From Cryptomeria japonica (lineage: Eukaryota; Streptophyta; Pinopsida; Cupressales; Cupressaceae), in assembly GCF_030272615.1 (NCBI RefSeq), contig NC_081406.1, positions 184,017,770 through 184,081,769 on the forward strand: a stretch of DNA of 64,000 bases, in the 5' to 3' direction. Both the position numbers and the translations under genes were made by a program. The notes under the pieces were generated by a model. The model was not told the DNA's origin, did not search any database, and worked only from the letters and a program-made list of their open reading frames with translations. Shown in pieces: positions 58,485-64,000 of this stretch. How positions within the stretch are numbered: the first letter of the stretch is position 1; every line of letters starts with the position of its first letter.

Positions 58485-59926
58485 TTGCTAGAGGATGGAT
58501 GGTACTTAGAGGTTTGTCAGATGATTCAATCACAGGAGACCCTAGAGGGAAAATATGTTGATTATTCCTTAGAGTCCGATGGACTATTACGCCATAGAGG
58601 GCACATCTATGTACCTTCTTCCAAGGGATTACGAGAGTTCATTGTGATGGAGGCTCATAGAGCTCCTTATGCAACACATCCCAGATTTAAGAAGATGCAT
58701 TTTGACTTGAGACAGTTATATCATTAGCTAGGAATGCGGCAACTTATTGTTGAGTTAGTAGCTCGATGCCTTGAGTGTCAGAGAGTCAAGGCAAAGCACC
58801 ACCATCCTGGTGGGTTGCTCCAGTCCCATGCTATACCAGAGTGGAAGTGGGATACTATATCCATGGATTTCATCATTGGTCTTCCCATGTCATCTCGTCG
58901 CCATGATGCCATCTTGGTGACAGTTGACAAGTTGACCATAGTGGCCCACTTTTCATCAGTTCGGACTACCTTCACAGCACCAGCAATAGCACAAGTGTTC
59001 TTGCAAGACATTGTCAAACTTCATGGTGTTTCACGTTAGATTATTTCTGATAGGGATTCCCTCTTTACTTCTTCCTTTTGGAAGGCATTGCAGGCAGCCA
59101 TGGGCACCAAGCTCAATTTCAGTACAGCCTATCATCCAAAAATGGATGGTCAGACAGAGAGGGTTAACCAGGTGTTAGAGGATATGCTTCGCATGTATGT
59201 CATGGATCACTAGACCAGATGGGAATAGTACCTTCCCTTAGTGGAGTTTGCCTATAACAATGGGCATCACACTTCTTTGGGGATGCCACCCTATCAGGCA
59301 TTATATAGCAGGCCTTGTAGGACACTGTTGAGTTGGGACCGCATAGAGGACAGAGTTGCTATTGGTCCTGAGATAGTTCGGGATATGGAGCAACAGGTGG
59401 ATTTGATTAGGCAGCATCTTAGAGAGGCACATGAGAGACATAAGAAATATGTAGATGTGAATAGGATAGATCATAGCTACTTGGTTGGAGACAGAGTCTT
59501 CTTGAGAGTGCGACCGCATAAGAGTCCAATCCATTACGAAAAGGGTTCTAAGCTCGCACCTCGCTTTGTAGGACCATTTGTGATCCTTGAGAGGATAGGA
59601 CTAGTTTCCTATCATTTAGCATTGCCACCTAGCCTATCACGCATCCACAGTGTGTTTCATGTATCAGTTTTGAGGAAGTATATCTATGATTAGTCTCATA
59701 TTTTAGATTGGGATGCCTTGCAGGTGGAGTTGGATGGGCAGCTAGCTTTGGAGTCCATTTGCATTTTGGCATGCCAGACACTGGCCCTTTGAGGTCGAGA
59801 GATGGACCAGGTTAGGGTCCAGTGGGATTGCTATGATGAGGTCACAGCTTCATGGGAGGATGCAACATGTATGAGATCTCAGTACCCCCATCTTTTTGAT
59901 GAACTCCAAGAGGAAGTTCATGCCTA
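58485..59926 (+). pseudogene. Element G integrase with chromodomain-like C-terminus
   Basis: Zinc region HRAPYATHP then CLECQRVK (HHCC complete). Core: MDFIIGLP (Asp), [10 protein letters not shown] (Asp), [14 protein letters not shown] (Glu), so the DDE triad is intact. GPY/F module: FVGPFVILERIGLVSYHL. The tail at about 59740-59920 (QVRVQWDCYDEVTASWED and SQYPHLFDE) is chromodomain-like, the feature thought to steer chromoviruses to heterochromatin. Stops, all TAG: 58479, 58725, 59037, about 59212, about 59228, 59691. Confidence 0.88.
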
Positions 59927-59937
59927 GAGGGGGAGGG
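59926..59937 (+). promoter_or_regulatory. Polypurine tract of element G
   Basis: AGAGGGGGAGGG overlaps the last base of the integrase stop codon and directly precedes the LTR start. Confidence 0.88.
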
Positions 59938-62913
59938 TGTGAGGCCCTACCCCGACTCATCCTAGCATTTTAGTGATTTTCATGTTGAGACTATTATGGA
60001 TGCTTTATTTTTATGCATTATGGGTTTAGAACTTATATGATTCCATGATTTGGATAACATTGATGAATATTGATACTTCATTTCTATGCATTATGGATAT
60101 AGAAATTTACATAATTCTAGAATAGGATAACTTTGAGATGATGAATGTCATTATTGGATTTGTAGGACTTTATTATGATGATAGAATAGGATGCATATCT
60201 TATGAATGGATCAAATTATGAGGATTATGATAATTTCTTATGTGGATTAATTGGGATATATGAGACATTGATTTGTTAATGTCAATTGTATGCAGAGTGT
60301 TTGATGTGTATTCTTATTCATGTGTTTAATATTATATGAGGTTATTTGGAATTACTAATGTGTAATTGAGATGCGTAGGAAAATTATCCATGTGACCATG
60401 GAAATATTATGGAGAACCAAACCTAGACCTATGTACGTTCGTAAAATCAGGGGTTGTCTATTTGGAGAGACAACACCCCGTATGTATCGTATTTTATTCG
60501 TGAAAGTGAATGTTGCATGTGTGTTAAAGTGTAATTTATTTATTTGTTTAAATCCAACAAGAGACAATTTCCATGTGTAATTTTGTAATGTATTTTATTG
60601 TGTCACTTGACACATGTGCTGATTAGTGTCATTGATTTTGACTTGTCTCTTAGAGGGAGTTGTTTTAACCAAAGCCCTTTTCAAATATTTGAGTGTGGTC
60701 CCAAATTTTCCTTGGGTAGAGAGTCTTTGGAGTGGTCAACTCAGGTTTGACCCGAAGGTTAACTTCAAATGGGTTTCTAAGGGGTCAAATGGACTCCTAG
60801 GGGTAGTTTAAGGGATTTCCTAAGGTCCATAGGGTATACCTATGGGTTAGGGGTATTTTAAAACATTTTACTACTCCCATGTGACTGTTTAGTCACCCCA
60901 AAAAGTGGTTTTCCCAAGATGAGTGAAAATTCAACTTAGAAGGTTCCACCTAGGTTAGATAACCTTCCTTTTTGATGTCAGTCTCTCTTCCCCACCTTCT
61001 CTTACCTTTTATCTTTCTAGTTTTAGTAACCTCTAAGAGGTTGGGAAGACCAACCAATAGGGAACTCTCACTCTATCCAAGAGGTTGGGGAGAGTGAGAG
61101 AGGCCTTCTTAGGCAAGGATTAGGGACTTAGTGAGTAATCACCCACTCTCCATCTTTGGAGATCTTGAATTTTTGAAAAAAGAATAGTTTTAGGATTGAA
61201 TTTTGGCTAAGTGTTGGAGGAAAGTATTGTGGAATTGGGCTTCTCTTCCTCAAACTAGTCCTAGCAAACCTTTGGGCAAATTGAAGGTTGGTTCATGTTC
61301 TTCCCTTCATGTTGCATATTTATGTTTAAAAGATTGCTTGTATGTGAATGTTATTTTCTTGAATTCCTTTTGTGAAAAGATTGTGTGATCTTCTTTTTAT
61401 TTCCTTTATGCATTCTTCTTGTGATTTGGGAGTATCCAAGACCTTCTACTCTTGGGAGAGTAGAATGGTCTTGGTGTGGAAGGAGTTTGACAACCTTAGA
61501 CTAAGAGGCTCTCATTATGAGAGTGATCTCAAGGGTTGTTTATGTGACCCTTGCTGCATAGCCTTGTGTATGCATTCGGGGGTCATAAGGGGAGAAAGTA
61601 AGGCATGTATGCCTTGGGGGGCATAAGGATGTGGGGTTAATGGACTTATGTTGTATTTTTGGTTGCCATGAGATGGCTTGTGATCTACCATTCTTGCAGT
61701 CTCCTCAAGGTATTTGGTCCACTTCCACCCTTGTGAAAGCACCACATTTTGTGGTGAAGTTTAGCCTTGGTTGGGAAAGTGTTTGTTGAGTTTTTTCCCT
61801 TGCTTGTTGTGTTTGCTTGAGTGTAACCTGTCTAGGGCTTGGTTCTCCAAGCTCGGGGGTGGCTTCTAGTAAGCCTAGGCTGGGAGGTGAGCTCTCCATG
61901 GTCATAGCCTTATGATTGTATGCAGGCTTCTTGGAAAAGAAAAGAAAGAGACAACTAGGAGTTGTTGGTTTTACTTGAGTTTGCAGAAAAAGATTAGGGA
62001 ATGGGATACTATATTTTTAGTTGCAGAAATGTAAATGAAAAGTTACATGTTGTATTTATTTTGAAAAAGAAATGTATTCATTTTATTTAGAGTCTTCATT
62101 TAATAGGAATGAAAGACTAGTTGGGTACCTCAGCCATTTGAAATGTTGACAATATTGTATCCTAAATATTCTTTAAAGAAAAGCATTATTTTGTTAAGTT
62201 ATCATTGCAAAATGAAATATTTATGTTGGGTTTAAGTTTTGTATTGTTCTTGAAATAATATTTGTTGTATACATGTTATTTTGAAAATAAAAGTTCATTT
62301 TATCTCCTTATGCATATTGCAATAATGGAAATGAGTGAAGTAGTAAGCTAGCATGTTAGTAAGAGAAAAGTAAGCATTTAGTCCTATTTATTTATTTATT
62401 CCCAAATACAAATTATGGTTAAATAGATTTAACATGTCTATCTTTAAGGTTAATTTAAAATAATTCTAGGCTAACATAGTTGTTGTTAAAATTTATTAAA
62501 TTCTGTCATTTTCCCTTTTATTTATTGCAGAAAATAAATCTAGAATTAATAGTCTATCTTTAAAGTTAGCAACTAGATTTGTCAAAAGAAAAAGAAATAC
62601 ATTATTTAAATCTGTTAATTAGAAAGCTTGCTGTTATGTGTTTAAAAAAAAAAAAAATACAGATTGTCTTAAACCAAGAAAAATAAAGTATTCTCCAATA
62701 TGCTAGGGTTAATGTGCAAAGGAAATAGTTATTCATGTGATTTGTATTAAAAATGAAAATAAGAACAAAATTTTAAAGCATACATATTAATAGAATTATT
62801 ACCTAAGAAAATGAACACTACATCTATTATCATGCTGTCAATATTTTATTAATTTCTGCATGATTTAAAAAGTTAAAAAAAATAGAAAATAGATTGCTTA
62901 AGTGTGTATATTA

Positions 62914-62940
62914 CATATATATATATATATATATATATAT
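62914..62940. repeat. (AT)n microsatellite
   Basis: Short AT dinucleotide run in the G LTR. Confidence 0.95.
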
Positions 62941-63013
62941 GAGACTACATATTTTATTCAAAGATATTCTCAGCCTATGAAACTTTATTTGAAAACATTA
63001 TAACCATAAAAAA

Positions 63014-63014
63014 T

Positions 63015-63047
<33 letters not shown>

Positions 63048-63070
63048 CACACACACACACATATATATAT
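63014..63070. repeat. (AC)n-(AT)n compound microsatellite
   Basis: AC repeat with one G interruption at about 63041, followed by AT units. The Cys/Val-rich antisense frame through it is spurious. Confidence 0.95.
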
Positions 63071-63119
63071 TGTATTTTAAAATATAAAAAAATAAAAAAT
63101 AAAATAATATGCAATAAAC

Positions 63120-63490
63120 CAGATTTCAGGAGACCTCGGCCCTGCGGATTTGCACGCAGGGTGGGGGAAGGGTCGACTGTGCTGTGGGTGGTGAACCCCA
63201 GTAGCAGCCGCAGCTGCTCTACAGGTTGCAACCCATAGTGGGGGCGGCTTCGGCCAACCCCTGTGGGCGGCGCTCCATAGAGGTGGCGGCAGCCATGCTG
63301 TGGGCCGCGTCCCACAGTGGCGGCCAAGGCCACCACTGTGGGCCATGACCCACATAAACGACTGCGGCCGTCCCTATGGGGAGCCCCCCCGTGGAATCCT
63401 CCACCGCCGCAACCTGCACATAAACCCCTGCAGCTGCTCTTAAACCACCTCCGCCCCAATCTCCCTCTTCGGCCCTGCAACAGGAGAATG
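63120..63490. other. GC-rich island inside the G LTR
   Basis: About 370 bp rich in GGCGG, CAGCCGC and GTGGGC words within otherwise AT-rich sequence. CCACAGTGGCGGCC-type words recur. Overlapping frames on both strands are open because of composition, not coding. It may be the promoter/leader zone of the LTR. Confidence 0.6.
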
Positions 63491-63502
63491 ACTCAGTCAA
63501 AA

Positions 63503-63528
63503 CCCTAACCCAAAAATTTGGGTTAGGG
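63503..63528. repeat. Perfect 12-bp inverted repeat CCCTAACCCAAA
   Basis: CCCTAACCCAAA, two-base loop AA, then TTTGGGTTAGGG. A perfect hairpin containing telomere-like CCCTAA words, but a single copy only and hence no telomere. Confidence 0.9.
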
Positions 63529-63737
63529 CAAGTTATGAAGCTAGAAAAAAAGGGGTTAGTATGGAAATGGTTTCTTTTAGTTTTATAATTTTTACTTTTA
63601 GGGTTTCGTTTGTTATTTTATTGTTTAGAAAAATTGTAAAAGCAGGGGAGGAACCCTTTCAAATTTTGAATAGGGTATTCCCCATTATTTTACTTAGGTT
63701 TAAAATGTTAGCTTTCTTCTTTTTATTGATCCTAAAT

Positions 63738-63740
<3 letters not shown>

Positions 63741-63780
<40 letters not shown>
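63741..63780. repeat. (TA)n microsatellite
   Basis: TA dinucleotide run just before the part of the LTR that is repeated at 54432. Confidence 0.97.
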
Positions 63781-63782
<2 letters not shown>

Positions 63783-64000
63783 TCTAGTTTTAGATTAATT
63801 ATTCTATTTATATTTTATATACTTATATTTTATATATGTTTTATATAAACATATAGGTATATAAATATTTGAATATGATTGTCTAAATTTTAATCCTTTT
63901 TGAGTTTAAACCTTGAGGAATTATATAATGATTTTTGTAAGTTATTTGGCTATAGGGGATTAATTTTAGTCCACCTAAATTTAGGCTTTTTCTAGATAAA

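Larger units (their letters stand above)
54432..64000 (+). mobile_element. Element G: chromodomain Ty3/gypsy element with very long LTRs, cut by the window end
   Basis: Order: end of 5' LTR (54432-55061), tRNA-Met type primer site (55063), gag (55233), protease (about 56480), RT, RNase H, integrase with chromodomain-like tail ending at 59926, polypurine tract and 3' LTR starting TGTGAGGCCC at 59938. The 5' LTR is truncated at its outer end. Domain order, primer site and tail fit chromoviruses of the Tekay/Del kind. Coding is one long frame from 57440 to 59926 interrupted by TAG codons only. Confidence 0.88.
59938..64000 (+). repeat. 3' LTR of element G, at least 4.06 kb, runs off the window
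   Basis: Starts TGTGAGGCCCTACCCC after the polypurine tract. Homology with the inner end of the 5' LTR begins at 63794, so the full LTR would be about 4.5 kb unless something is nested at 60000-63790. I saw no nested LTR boundary there. It includes microsatellites and a GC-rich island. Small ORFs in it show no motif. Confidence 0.75.

Noticed and set aside
62998-63508. Overlapping ORFs on both strands in the GC-rich part of the G LTR
   Set aside because: Open because of GC composition and the AC repeat; no motif, and two or three frames are open at once.
63503-63528. Interstitial telomere
   Set aside because: Only one inverted pair of CCCTAA words, not a tandem array.

Overview
The window looks like a repeat-rich intergenic block of a large plant genome. 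Every recognisable coding stretch is a plant LTR-retrotransposon protein. These are Ty1/copia elements of Sirevirus-like type (tRNA-Met primer sites TTGGTATCAGAGC, repeated GGGGGAG tracts, LTR tails ending in C-runs plus CTCTCAGT), a chromodomain Ty3/gypsy element, and a Tat/Ogre-like Ty3/gypsy element. The DNA is AT-rich. I found no host protein gene, rRNA, tRNA gene or CRISPR array. A seed plant is certain enough; a gymnosperm is possible, but nothing here proves it. Letters A-H below are my own element names.

Layout. 1-2826: part of a long minus-strand LTR (start TGTAGTACCCC) that appears to have inserted into F. 2827-7604: F, a decayed minus-strand copia element with its 5' LTR at 6364-7604. 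7606-20716: H, a minus-strand element with 1.2-kb LTRs and no recognisable protein, carrying a 62-bp tandem repeat. H is interrupted by A at 10407-18227 (target duplication AACAC), a plus-strand non-autonomous element with LTRs of 1131 and 1140 bp, an intact zinc-knuckle Gag-like ORF1, and a giant ORF2 of 1147 codons with no pol domains. 20717-22837: unassigned.

22838-50811 is a four-level nest. C (copia, minus, duplication CTTTC) was interrupted inside its RNase H domain by B (23813-46872, plus), a second non-autonomous family with the same ORF1+ORF2 plan as A. The 3' LTR of B was interrupted by D (29960-46225, minus), a gypsy element of about 10.6 kb with an archaeal-type RNase H-like domain before RT and an extra ORF after integrase that runs into the 3' LTR. 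That extra ORF was interrupted by E (31859-37560, minus, duplication GGCAC), the best preserved copia element. 50817-54431 holds unassigned DNA and two minus-strand LTR fragments. G (54432 to the window end, plus) is a chromovirus with LTRs of about 4.5 kb.

The most notable content is the A/B pair: two diverged families that kept LTRs, primer site, polypurine tracts, a Gag-like protein and a long, collinear ORF2 of unknown function in place of reverse transcriptase and integrase. Autonomous copia relatives sharing their terminal signals (E, F, C) sit in the same window and are plausible suppliers of enzymes. Most breaks in the coding regions are in-frame TAG, TAA or TGA codons of the kind C-to-T decay produces, so reading frames can still be followed over kilobases.
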